Positions 14,501 to 28,100 of a stretch of 64,000 nt of DNA are shown piece after piece. The notes below the pieces were generated by a model. It ran no database searches. It was not told where the DNA came from and saw only the letters and a program-made list of their open reading frames with translations. The stretch is from Lamellibrachia satsuma (lineage: Eukaryota; Annelida; Polychaeta; Sabellida; Siboglinidae), in contig BSQZ01000035.1 in assembly GCA_033239005.1 (NCBI GenBank), forward strand, positions 3,737,501 to 3,801,500. The letters are read 5' to 3'. The translations under genes were made by a program, and so were the position numbers. Numbering within the stretch: the stretch's first letter is position 1; every line of letters starts with the position of its first letter.

Positions 14501-17500
14501 GCCACAGACTCACCAGGCAGTTGCTGGGTCAACTTGGTGATGATATTGACTATGTCATTCTTTGATGCCAGGATTGCCCATTCACACAGCCATGTTGGTT
14601 CCTTGTATTGACTGTCAAGATTCAGGTTTACCTTGTTCTTCAGCTCTTCCTGTGTGTCAAATACATTGCCGCAGCCAGTAGGAAGAGTGACTTAGTGCTG
14701 CGTTTTGTGCAGCATTGACATCATCCTGACGGTGGACTCGCATGTTTGTTTCTCTATATGCCACCACTGGTAGGATGCTTTTAGGCATGCATTCAGTTCA
14801 TCAGCAAGTGTGCCATGAGGAATAACAGGCTGGTTGAAGTCTCCTGACATCATCAGTGTCATTCCAACCATGATTTGTTGTTGTTCCACAGATCTTGCAT
14901 TGTCTTGTCAAGTGGTTCAAATGCCAACTTGTGGGACATGGTGCATTCATCCCAGACAGTCACTTTGTATTCATGTAACACCTGTGCCTGTGATGTGTCT
15001 TTCTTGATGTTACACAGTGGGTTTTCCCTGCGCGCAAGATTGAGCGGTAACTTCAGGGCAGAGTTAGATGTACGGCCACCAGCAAGGAGAGTTGCAGCAA
15101 TGCCTGATGAGGCGATGGCAATCTTGCACTGTTGTCTTGGCCAAGAATACGTTGGTTAGAAATGTCTTGCCAGTGCCCCTGGTTGCAGGGACACAATTCC
15201 TCTATTTATGTCATCCACCTTTGCCAAGATTATCCTGTAGGCCATAGCTTGATCTAGGATCCGCTTTGGTTCATTCTCAGAAATATAGCTTGCCAGCTGG
15301 TCTACATCTTGGTTCATTTCCCTTAGCATGTCTCAGTTGAGAGTCACTTCAGTCTGTCTGCTTGGAGCTGGAAGACCAGACTGCTTCATGTCTTTGCCGA
15401 CCAATGACAACACTTTGTCGTCAAGAAGCATTAGGGCCGTATTGAAGCATATACTGCACGTCCATGCCTGGATTTTCTTGCCGCACTGACATATACTGCA
15501 CTTCCATGCCTGGATTTTCTCGCCGTGCCTACAACAGGATGTCTTCTGTCAGACTCTTGGTGGTTCTCCCAAAGCTGCTTTGGATAAGACAGGCCACATG
15601 TTGCAATCATGATGGCAAACAGGTTTCTGAGCCTGTTGGGCAACTTAGTTGCAGCAGCTGCCAGTGTGGAGTTCCAGTGGACATCATCTTTCAACAGTCC
15701 TCTCAGGTTGCAAGCTTCCGTGTAAGTTGCACAGATGTGACCGTCAACTGTGCACAAGGCCTGGAATGATGTTGGTTCTTACACTTTGTGGAGCAGCAGA
15801 CGGAGATAGTGGCATTTGAGATTGTTGGGGTGCACTGTGTAAACACACCCCTGTGCATCACTTTTCTTGAGGCCAGGGTGGCCTGCACATCAGCGGCCTA
15901 TTGATTAAACTTGGTCGCACTCCACTTGGCACCTGGACAGAGGGGAGGGTTTTGGATATTCTCTTCAGTGAGATATACTAATTTTCAAGGTGTATGCTGA
16001 GATGGACAACTGTTGGGTATTGCTCATGGATTGGAAAACCCAATATCCTCCAGACTGCCTCATTGCTGCAGATGTAAAGGCCCATCTGGTAGTAGGTGAC
16101 CTCATCATTCTCCCAAACATCTTTCTCGAGAGCAAACACTGCCATGTCGCTCCCTTTATTGACATACTTGCTTGCAAATGTATTTAATGCTCTTGACAGA
16201 GTTGCAGAACTCAATGTTGGTGTGGGCATGCCTTGAACAGTAGAGGATTATACCACCCACTTGTTGTCGATCACAACTTGTGAGACTTTTCATCTCTGCC
16301 TGCCAATTTTGGTTGCGTGGTCATCAACTGGACTTCTATGGTAAGATGGATACCCATCCTCTCCTGTCTGGGTCTCTTGCAGTAGATTCTGAGAGTATTT
16401 GTTGTGCATTGCAGTTGAGGACAGGGTCTGTGAATTATTTGCTTTGTGATGATTTCACGAAGGTTAGGGTCCTTGTCGGGCAGACCTGGGTTCGATTCCG
16501 CTTCAACGACTCTGATTCCGAATCCAGCAGACCTTTCCAATTCTGATTCCAACTCCGGTTGTCTCGGTTCGATTCCAACTCCGATTCCGACTCCAGTAGA
16601 CTTTTATCGATTCCGATTCCAACTCCAGTTGTCTCAGTTCGATTCCGACTCCTCTGGTTCCTCCGTACTTCCCAGGAGGAACCAGAGGAGGTAATTTGGA
16701 AGCAGCTGTTATACCTTTGAAGGTTGCCAAGACGATGCTTTGATTCAGGGGTTGCACCCAGCATCAATGTGTACAAATGGTTCTGGTGGCTTCACGATTG
16801 CTTGCATCTTGACTTTGCCATTGCTACAACACATGCCTGGTGTTTCTCCCTTCCATTTCAGTGCTTGACAATGTTGGCACACCTCTGTCATTGTGGCGTT
16901 TCCATTACTGTGGATGTTGAATGCTATTTCATGTCAACATCCAGTCTTGCATTTGTCTGTTGTGGCATTTCCATTGCCCTGGATGTTGAATGCCTTTTCA
17001 TGTTAGTATCCAGCCTTGTCTGTGTTGTGGCATCTCCATTGCCCTGGATGATGAAAGCTTATTCAGCCTTGCCTGTGTTTCACGAGGACTTTTTTCTGTC
17101 GAGCATTCTTAACCTTTCTTGCTCTTGAGGAGCTGTGACTGAGGTTAGATCTCTTTTTCGAAGGCATTGCCATCATACACTAAACAAATGACAAAGCATT
17201 TATTGTTTTCCAACTGAACCCTTATACAATTTACCAAAGGTGAAATGTATCCAGTATAACATGCAACACATAACAAAACTACCACAATTTTATTTACAAA
17301 AAAAGGACACAAAGACATTACATTTTACAAATTTGGCAAATTTTGACAAAATGTCATTCCATATGAAATCAACCATACAAGGTCAAAATAGAAATTTACC
17401 TATGCCAAATTTCAGACTTATGAGTGAAATAGTTTTAGAGTTATTTCATATTAATGATAAAAAATGCAAAAATTGTGTGTTACCTCTTAACACATAGTTA

Positions 17501-19088
17501 GTAACTTTGTCCCTAGTCAACATAAGGTGCTGGTTTTGGTCATATAATAAAGCAAAGACATTGCCCTATCTACATATATGCATCACATGGCAGAAACATA
17601 TTGTGTTGTGAAGGTCACTGACCTTGACCTTATATATTTTTATGAAATTTTATCATTAGCAAAGTCAGTATCAACAACTTTCATACAAAACATTTAAGTG
17701 AACACATGGTCATTGTATCAACAACTTTCATACAAAACATTTAAGTGAGCACATGGTAGCATCTTGAGATTCAGCAATTTTAAGTGAATTTTTCACGCAA
17801 TTTCAGGGTTACATGTTAATATACAGTCGAGCCTCGTTATAACGTGGTGGTTGCGGTCCACAATTTTGGACCGCATTGTAAGTGAGGCGCGTTAGGTATC
17901 CCATATCTGCCACCAGCTAAACAACAGCGATCTCTGTCCCCGGTACCAAGAACACTGTCAAAGTCACTGTGTGCTGGCCATGCTGTCTATACATGGTTAG
18001 TATAGTTTATTAAACGAGTCAACTAGTGTGAGTGTGTATTATTTTTTAAATATCACACTGTTGAACTGAATAAAATACACGTATGTACAGTTATGGAATA
18101 AATTTGCTATGATGATGATGTACTGGTACAGATTGATCAACTAATGCGATTCGAAAATAATAATCTGGATCTGAGTAATCGAACACATATATGAGTTGAC
18201 ACACGCAGTGTGAAAGCTGATTAAACTTTGAAAACAACAATTATAGGTTGCATCAATAATTATTTCACTTCATCTTACAACCGATCTCGAAGAATAAAAT
18301 TACAACGCACATCTCCCATACCACTAATTCACCTTTTTATATTCACTATTTTGAGTTTGGTTTGGCATTGCAAAAACTTTGATTTATGATGCAATTGAAG
18401 CATGCCACTTCACCTGTTTTTATTGGTGTTGGCTACTAAATAGCATTTAAGACTACAGAGCTGTATTTGATTGATTCTTAGAGGTGTGCAAGGTGTATTA
18501 GTGAATCTCGATTGCAATTTACAAGCCACCAAGGCGAGGGTGAAGCCAGCGGCATGATAGGATTGATGCCAGCGCAGAATGAACATTGAAAGTATATGAA
18601 ACAACACCTCGCTACTTGTTCATTGAGAACTGTCAAAGCAATTCTAACTAGGTTTGACAAACACGAGGAGTACATCAGCAAAATAAGCACTAGTTAGGAA
18701 ACATATCAATGCAGTGATTGTAGCATCGGAACACGGACGTGGGCAAAATGCTCTCCCAAAGACAGCTATTTACATTTCCCTGGTGGCTAAAAATCGGGGT
18801 CCACGACCGACCGTGTTGTATCTGAAACTGCGTTATGAGGGAGTGCGTAATAATGAGGCCCTAATGGTCGTAGAGTGATGGTCATAGTCTTAAAATAAAG
18901 CCAAGACATTGCCTCTTTCCATAGCTATGCATCATATTCTACTGTATTTCAAGAACTTACCATAGGACATTTGTAATTTTTGTTGAGAAACTTGTTGTGA
19001 GCTAACAATCAAATTTGGAAAAAAAATTGGGGTCTACTCATTTTGAGTATGTCAAAGTTAAAGTGAGTGACCTTTGCAACAAAATATT

Positions 19089-19129
<41 letters not shown>

Positions 19130-22100
19130 TTATGCAATAACCAACAGAAGTCCGATGTAGTAGAGAATTGAAACAGGCCAAATAAATGACGTTTTTTATT
19201 ACAAAGTGGGCTGCTTATCACGCAGCCACTTTGGGAAGAACATTAACGGGAATGTGAGCTTCTCAGAGCAAACCAGACAGGAACTGAACACATGTACAGC
19301 CCCGTCCGGCAAGTTTCTCAGAGCTCACGTTCCTACAAACATGGTGATAACATATATACATCAAGAAGTCGTCATGAACATGTAATGCAAAGAATACAGA
19401 CATTCCACCACCAATACATAAATTTAATTACAAACAGGTGGGGCCATTTTGCCACAAGGTCACCCACAAACCTGTGACCACCCCACCACGACGTATATAT
19501 ATATATATATATATATATATTTGGCCATGTAATGCATATCTATGGGCAGGGCAATGTCTTAGCTTCATTAAAGACCAAAACCAGCACTTTATGGCAACTA
19601 GGGGCAAAGTTTTGTTGACACACATGTTAAATACGTGACATATGCTTAAGATTGCTGCATCTCAAGGGCCCACTCTAATTTTGCATGAGACTTGTTACAA
19701 TGGACTTGTTAATGCTAATGGCCTGGGCAAGAGTTTTGTTGGTTGATTTCATATGGAATAACCCAATTGTTTAACATTTTTAATATTAAATAATCGATTT
19801 ACTCTGTAATGTAGGGGTAAATATGATTGTCGAAGATTTGCCAGTACAGGACACACCAAACATTTTTTTTAATCATTTTTATTTACTGAGTATTACAACA
19901 TTGACTGCTAGATGGCAGTACGCTATTGTGAAAGACTGGTGTTGTTGACGGAAACATATGCCATAGTTCACTTTATCGGGACAACACTTTACCGGACAAA
20001 ATTAATGCAACTATTCATAATGTTCATTACAGGAACATTATCAAACTGCCCCGTGATTTTCATATATTTCATTCGTTGCATTTTGCTATACGGTGAGGTT
20101 TTTTTAACATGGCGTGGCAGATTTGAGTGATGGCGTGTTTTTGCTAAACATGTTTTCTGCGTTCTTCTTTTGTAAGAATTTGTTTGCACTCAATCAATAA
20201 AATAACGGTTCGAGATTTAGAATATGGATTGCTTGCGCAAAACAATCTTCAGGTATTGGTCAAAATGGCATACTCTAATAAGTAGAGCAAATTTGACCTC
20301 AACCCATATATAGGTTTTTGCCATTTGCAGTTGGGCAATATATAAATATCAATTAGAAATGTGTAGGCATTGCACATGTCTCCAAATGTGTTATTTGTTT
20401 ACACTACACATGCATTACAATTAAGCAATGTATGTATCAATGTGCGATTTATCCATAGAATTTCACTAAGTAGAACTTGAGACCACATGGTCAACGACAA
20501 TGTCAGCGAAGCATCATCTTCCAATGCTCAACAAATTAGAAACGTCTAGACATTGCACTCATCTCAAAAATTTTAATTAGTTTATGCTACATATTTTAAA
20601 CATATACAGTCAGACATGCTCAAACAACAATCTGCATTAAGATGTCATTAACGACCACAGTCAACTCCTCCCCAAGTACAGCCTGTATTAAGACACGACA
20701 TGTACAGTCGCGCCTCGTTATTACGTGCCCCGTTATTACGTGGATTCTGTTTGGTCATGGACCCTTTCTGCCGCTAGGGGGAAACGCTAAGTGGACCTGC
20801 TTAAACCTACTTAGAATTGCTTTGACAATTCTCAGGAATCATTAGGTGAACAATGTCAATGAACGAGTGTTGACAAGTTGTTTGTTTTGGGCTACCGCTG
20901 GCATCAACAGCTGTGGCTGGCTTCAATTTGATGGTTTGTAAATTGCAATCGGCAATTTAGTATGCAATACCAATATAACACTGGGGTGAAATGGCATGCT
21001 TCCATTGCATCGTAAATCTGATAGCTTTCGCAATGTGAAACCAACTTGCCAAATGCTAACCCAAGGCGCTACCGGTGCGTGAAAATGCAAATTCGTCATC
21101 TGCATAGGAAACGATGAATCGATATTAAGTGGTGCATTATAAAGTTATGCGTCAGTTGAGATCGGTTGAAAGACAAAGTGAAGCAATTGTTAATTCTACC
21201 TATGGTCATTTTCTTTGTTTAATCAGCTTACATACTACGTGTGTCAAATCAGATACGTTTTTGGCTGCCCAAATCTAGGTTATTATTTTCAACTCATAGG
21301 CCTATTGGTCCAATACATTATCATCGTTGCAGATCTATTCCATAACAGTTTACATACATGTATTTTATTCAGTTCAAGAGTCAACAAGGTGTGACTTAAA
21401 AATAATACACATTGATGCTAGTTGACTCGTGTAATAAGCTCTATAAACTGCGTGTTGACAAATAAGAGTGCCTGCAAGCATACAGTAGCTTCCACAGCGT
21501 TCTTGGACTTGGTGCAACGGGAGGTGATCGTTGTTGTTTAGTATCTCCCTGGTGGCAGATATGGGAACACCTAACGCGCCTTGCGCACAGCACGATCCGA
21601 AATCGTGGATTCCGACCACCACGTTATAATGAGGCTCGACTGTATTAAGACTCAACCTGTATTAAGACACAACCTGTATTAAGACACAACCTGTATTAAG
21701 ATGCAAACTGTATTAATATGCAACTGTATTAAGATGCAACCTGTATTAAGAGACCACTTTTTGACCATCCCTTGAGCAGCCGCTTCAGACAGGTTTGATC
21801 GTACGTTACAAACATGTAAAAATAAGTAATTATCAGATAAAGTTTAATACAATATAAATATGTACTAGACTGACATGTTTGGATGATAGGGTAAACACAT
21901 GGTGCTTGGTTGTTCCCTGTTGCATGCATACAGAAATATTTAAATTAGCTCGTTCAACTAACTGCGTTGTGTAAACATAGGTTGAAAGAGTAAAGCATGT
22001 TTTTGAATTAGAAAATTTACATGTATGTTTATTTTATTTTGTATTCATTTGGTATACTGTAATATATGACATTACATGTAAGTGACATGTATGTTGCAGG

Positions 22101-25100
22101 TTCTAAGGAACTCGACCGACTACCAGCGCCTTGTTGACGAGCTGGTAACAGTCAGGTGCAGTGACTTCAGTCTCAAGTACCAGATCCTAAATGTGAAGGA
22201 ACTCTTTCTTCAAAACTCTCAAGTAGGTAGCAGTTATAAAAAATTTTTATAGTCACTGAAAATAACTTAAATAAAAAATTGTCAGTGACAGTTAATGTGA
22301 TTAGTGATAAGTAAAAATTATGAATATATGATTACTTGTGTATAAAGTTCAATTTCACATTGTAATAACATAAGTCTTCTACTTTGTAATTAAATTTCAA
22401 CCAATTGTTTTTACAATTATTGGCAGTTAATGTTAAGTCAAGGTGATTTGTATTACACAACACTGTGATGTTGCTGATTTGTCCACCAAGTAGATCTTAC
22501 TATGTCAACGTACAAGTAATGTATCAGCTGCACATGTATTATATCTACTGCACAAGTACTGTATCAACTGCACATATATTGTATCAACTGCACATATATT
22601 GTATTAACTGCACAAGTATGGTGTCAAATCACAAGAACTGCATCAAGTGCACAAGTACTGTATCAACTGCACGAGTACTGTATCAACAGCACAAGAACTG
22701 TATCTACTGCACAAGTACTGTATCAACTGTACATGTACTGCATATATTGCACAAGTACTATATCTACTGCACAAGTACTGTATCAGCTGCTCATATACTG
22801 TATATACTGTACAAGGTGCTGCATCAGCTACACAAGTACTGTATCAACTGCACATGTACTGTATCTATTACATAAGTACTATTAACTGCATGTGCACTGT
22901 ATTAATTACACATATACTGTATCAACTACACATGTACTGTATCAATTGCACGTGTACTGTATCAGCTGCACATGTACCGTATCTACTGTACAAGGTACTG
23001 TATCAATCACTGCACATGTAATGTATCAACTGCACAAATAGTGTATCAACTGCACCATGTGCTGTTTCAAGTGCACAAGTACCATTTATTCTGCACATGT
23101 ATACTAGTACCTGCCTTCAACGGACACATCTGTATCCAAACAAAAGTGTCCCTACATTGCAGGTGTTCCCTCATGGGAGGGACGGGCATGCTGGAGTGGA
23201 CGGTTCAGTACTACATTGTTGAAACGTGTCAGGACATCTATTAATTAAAGCCTGCACATGTTGTATAATAAGGATATAACTGTGGTACTACAAAATAAGT
23301 AAAGCAAAACAAAAAAACATTTTAAAAACTCACAAAAATTTAACATCACGATCGAGACTCGCACGAGTCATGACACATCAGAAACATTTCCACACAAGAT
23401 TGTCTGCCCGACTCCATTCTCGTAATGTCCATCCTTTCTGAATGAATTCTAACAATCTAACTGCACACAGATGTAGCATTAGCCTACGCAACATATTCTT
23501 GAAGAAATATCTGCATATTATCAGAATTAATGCAAGCATGGTGGGGAAACTTCTAAACTTCGACATTTTATAAATCTTGAAGGACTTAAATTGTTCTCAG
23601 ATAAGATACTTTGTCACTAAGTTGTAAGTTATTTATAAAATTATGACAGTGCCTCCAGCTAATGCGAATAAAAAATAATAACCTGGAAATGAACAACCGG
23701 ACACATATATCAGTTGACAGACGCAGTGTGAAAGTTGATTAAACATTAAAAACAATAATAGGTACAATTGATAATTGTTTCACTTCGTTGTTCAACCAAT
23801 GTTTCAGGAATGCACATATCCAGTGCCACTTGATATTGGGATTTACTGTTTCATATGTGGGTGACCAATTCATATTTTTGCACACATTTGGCATAACAAA
23901 ATGTTTACGATGCGTGACTGCGGATCAACAGTTTTGTATTGGTGTTGTCTACTCAACTGCTTGAGCTCCATCAAAGCAATTCTTAGTTAGTTGTTTGGAC
24001 AAACATGAGGAGTACAAACTGTGTTGCATGGTCATCAAAGTTATACGACTTCTTTCATTGTGTAACTGCAACAACCAGCCACACACTGCGCTGTTTGTCT
24101 GTCATTTTCTAAACAAAATTATGACATTAATTATTGCTGTGCACCTTGATAGGGACATATAACCAAAATATCATGTCCGCTGTCCGCGTTCACCAGGTGG
24201 CCCCTCATCAGAGGGACATTAACATGGTAAAACAGTCAGTACATTGAGAAAGTGTCCATACATTGAGAAAGAGCGACATAGCAGGTGTCCTCTCGTTGGA
24301 GGATCTGTTGAAGGCAGGTACTGCACATGTACTGTACCTGCTGCACAAGTACCATATCTACTGCACATGTACTGTACCTGCTGCACAAGTACCATATCTA
24401 CTGCACATGTACTGTATCTGCTGCACATGTGCTTTATCAACTGCACATGTACTGTATCTGCTGCACATGTACTGTATCTACTGTACAAGTTGCTTTATCA
24501 ACTGCACATATACTGTATCAACTGCATAAATAGTGCATCAACTGCACATGTACTGTTTCAACTGCACAAGTACTGTATCAACTGCACATGTACTGCACAA
24601 GTACTGTATCAACTGCTTAATTACTATATCTACTGCACATGTCGGCACATCTAGTGCACATGTCAACTGCTTATCTAAGGGTTGAGTTTTTGATGACCTA
24701 CAAAGTATTTTTACATAACCAAGTCAAAAGCAGGGTAAATGCCATTTTTTTACATATTTTTATATCAGGAACCATAACATTCTATTTCATTTGTCAACTT
24801 CATTCATTCAAGTGAGATGAACCATGATGTACAGGTAGAATACGATCTTGTATGTAGTATGCATACTAATTTATTATAAAATAATCAAGCACAAAATATA
24901 AATTACTAGTATTTAGTTAAAATCACAAGCAGGCCCAATATTGTATAGTCTGTTGTCATGTTGAGGCTGCCGGCTCCGATTTTGAATTTGGTAATTTTAT
25001 GTGTGATTGGTGGTCAATTGGTAATGAAATTATTCTTTAAATCTTATAATATTATCACAATTCCATACTCTTAGTATGTAACCACTAGACTTACTGGCTG

Positions 25101-28100
25101 GTGGACACAACCAAAATAATGTGAGCTCACTACAATATTTTCAGTCAAACATGACTGGCCACTGTAATCAGTGACCACTTCTTTTAAAGATGTACCATAT
25201 TCGACTTAATAAGTGTATAGTACACTTGATAAAAATTGGGCCATGGAAACATGTCAAGGAATCTGTTCTTATAAGCATACGCCAACATTTTTTTCTCTAG
25301 ACAATAAGGTAGCTGTTTAACACTAGTGATGTCATTTAGTGACTGATGTAGAACAACTGAAAAGTATTGCCAAGCAACTGCCAACTGTTTAACACTAGAT
25401 GGAAACACTTTTCAGTTGTTCCACACTAGTCAAATTACAATAATTATGGATCCTGCTGATTAAAAAAGGGGTGTATGCTAATTAGGGCAAGTACAGCATT
25501 TCACATAATCTCAGTAAGTCAATGGTAATGTTCTTCATAAAATAACTCAACCTGAGTTCTGACAAAAATATTTCTTGCTGAAAACGAGCATGCATGGCCC
25601 ATGATTTATCTTCAAACATCCAATTATGCTGATCTTTCCTGTTTCATCGGTCAGTGGTGGAAGAATGGACAGAGATTAGAAAGTCATTTGTAAAAACCCT
25701 GTAGAGCTAAATGCAGACAATAGTACCTGGACAAGGAATGCAATAACATCTGGAGTCTTAGTGATTGCTTCAGTGCCAGTGTGGTATAAAAAGTGACCCC
25801 ATAGAAAAGTGACCCCAGGGTAATTTTTTTATAGCAAAGTGCCCTTTGCATTGTGACCCCCCTATAGAATTGTGACCCCAATCCTAAAAAATAATATAAC
25901 ATAATGTGACTAGGAGTTTGGTGACACATTTGAGTTGATTAGTAACATATTTCTATGTACATAACACAATAACGGGGATAATTACGTTATTACAAATCCA
26001 GAGATATACATGAATATGCAAGTGAACTATGCCTATCACAGGGGTCACTTTTCTATGTAGAATTCTGATTCCGGGGTCATTTTTCTGTAGCAAAATGCCC
26101 ATTGAATTGTGACCCCCATCCTAAAAAATTTTATAACATAATAAGTGGCTTGGAGTTTGGTGACACATTTAGGTTGATTAGTAACATTTCTAGGTACATA
26201 ACATATAAACGGGGGATAATTATTTTATTGCAAATCCTGAGATATAACGAATACGCAGGTGAACTACGCCTGTTGTAGCACGATTTTTTCAATCTGAGCT
26301 TATACAAAATGTACACACACATGGGCAAGCATGCCTTCGCAAGTGCGTACATGCATGCGTGCGTGCATGCACGCACGATCACACGCATGCTCACTCGCTC
26401 ATGCTCACACTCGTTCATCTGCAGTGTATAAAGATTTTTTATTTGACCAGTGGATTTTTTTTACTTGATTTATTCAATATAAAAATGTAATTTGTACAAT
26501 ACAGCAATGCATATACAAAAATACATTAAAATATAAGGATAACACAAAAAAGTGCAAGCACTTATTTCCATTGTGGATGACTGTACAATGTGACCAATGG
26601 ATGATTGTTTCTAAAGCCAGTTGGCTTTATCCATTTTTCGAATGTAACCAGGGGGTGTTCAGAACAGGCTTTAAAAACTATCCATTGGTCAGATTTATTG
26701 ACCTTCATTTAAAAAAATCTTATATATACATATGTTGGCTTGATTTCCATTAACTGTTTTTTTAATGCTATTCAGAACAGTTTGTTATATGAAAGTTTAT
26801 GGTGCAGTGTTAGCTGTGTTCTTTTGCGTCTTGTTTGGCTTTTGTTATCTGGAAACATGGACGTTCACGAGTATGATGAAATGTGTGCATTTTTGCTTAG
26901 TGCTGAAATAAGAAAATATGACTCAGTTTGGTGATTGCCAAAAAATTATGGGCACCATCTTTAAAAATGGTGGATATGAATGCTAGAAAGGTTAAAAGTA
27001 AAACATTTGAAATCGTTGCCCCTGGAAACCTATATTTTTACACCAAACATTTGTCCTCTAGGTGACACAGTTCTTAAGATATGTGAAAAATTAGCTTTCA
27101 CTGCCATCTTTAAAAATGGCCACCAGAGCCGTCCAGGTCAAAATAGGAGATGGCCGGGGTCTAAATTTGTTCACCTTGTTGACAAAATAATTCCAAATGA
27201 ATGCCAAGTTTTGTGCTTTTAAAAAATGCATTTTTCAGCTATCTACTGCACTCTTGCAATGTTCAAATTTGAGCCATGCTCGTACTTGCATAAAGACCTT
27301 TTTTTTAACGTTTTTAACATGCCCCATACAAACCCAAAATATACAAATAATATATATCAAACTTACATACACACATGCCTATGTTATTTTAAAACTACAG
27401 TCACAACAATAAATAATTAGCAACGGGGGTCACAATTCTATAGGGGGGTCACAATTCTATAGGACGGGTCACTTTTCTATGGGGGTCACTTTACTATATC
27501 ACACAGGTTTTTCTTTGAGACATAGTGTTAGAGGTGTATATAGTATTTGTCAAGACTCAAAAAGCCATCAAAAAGGTATTATTGTCATCCAAGAATTTTT
27601 TACATTTTGTTAAAACCTGCCAAACTTTGGTGACTTTAACTAATCGCTCGCTTTGAATACGTCATAACAGTTGTGTTGACTATCCAACAGACAAATGAAG
27701 GCATAGAAATGCTAGTAACAGCTCTTGGCATACTTCACAAGTATGCAAACAACCTCCTGAAGCAAGAGTTGGAAAGACCTGTGAGGTGGAGGGAAATTTA
27801 CCTTCTCAATCCAACCTTCTCACACAAAGTTGATGTAGTACAGGTAAGACTCTCATAAACAAAATTAAACAACTCAAATGGTCTCTTTATAGAATGAAGT
27901 AAGTGAGAAAATATCACTGTTCGACACAAAAAAAAAATTTTCATATAAACTAAATGTGTTAATTGTATAATACCAGTCGAACGTAAAATTCATTACAGGT
28001 GTACAGTGAAACTGTCAACATTGTTATGATATACCAGACTGCCATTATATTGTTCCAGCCCTCTTTCGACTCTTCTTGTATGTTGCCATCCTCAGCTATG

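Larger units (their letters stand above)
17352..19765. mobile_element. Long imperfect inverted-repeat (fold-back) element
   Basis: Sequence at 17,352-17,385 (TTCCATATGAAATCAACCA) recurs inverted at 19,738-19,765. The block at about 17,500-17,590 (TTGTCCCTAGTCAACATAA, GACATTGCCC) recurs inverted at about 19,530-19,620. A pogo-type element sits inside. No coding domain. Boundaries are estimates. Confidence 0.55.

Noticed and set aside
16487..16500. GGGTTCGATTCC resembling a tRNA B box (possible SINE)
   Set aside because: It belongs to the GATTCC low-complexity tract; no A box or tRNA fold is seen at the right distance.
22465..23021. Cys/Tyr-rich ORFs suggesting a secreted Cys-rich protein
   Set aside because: Artefact of the 20-bp minisatellite; the same peptide cycles through three frames and recurs at 24.3 kb.
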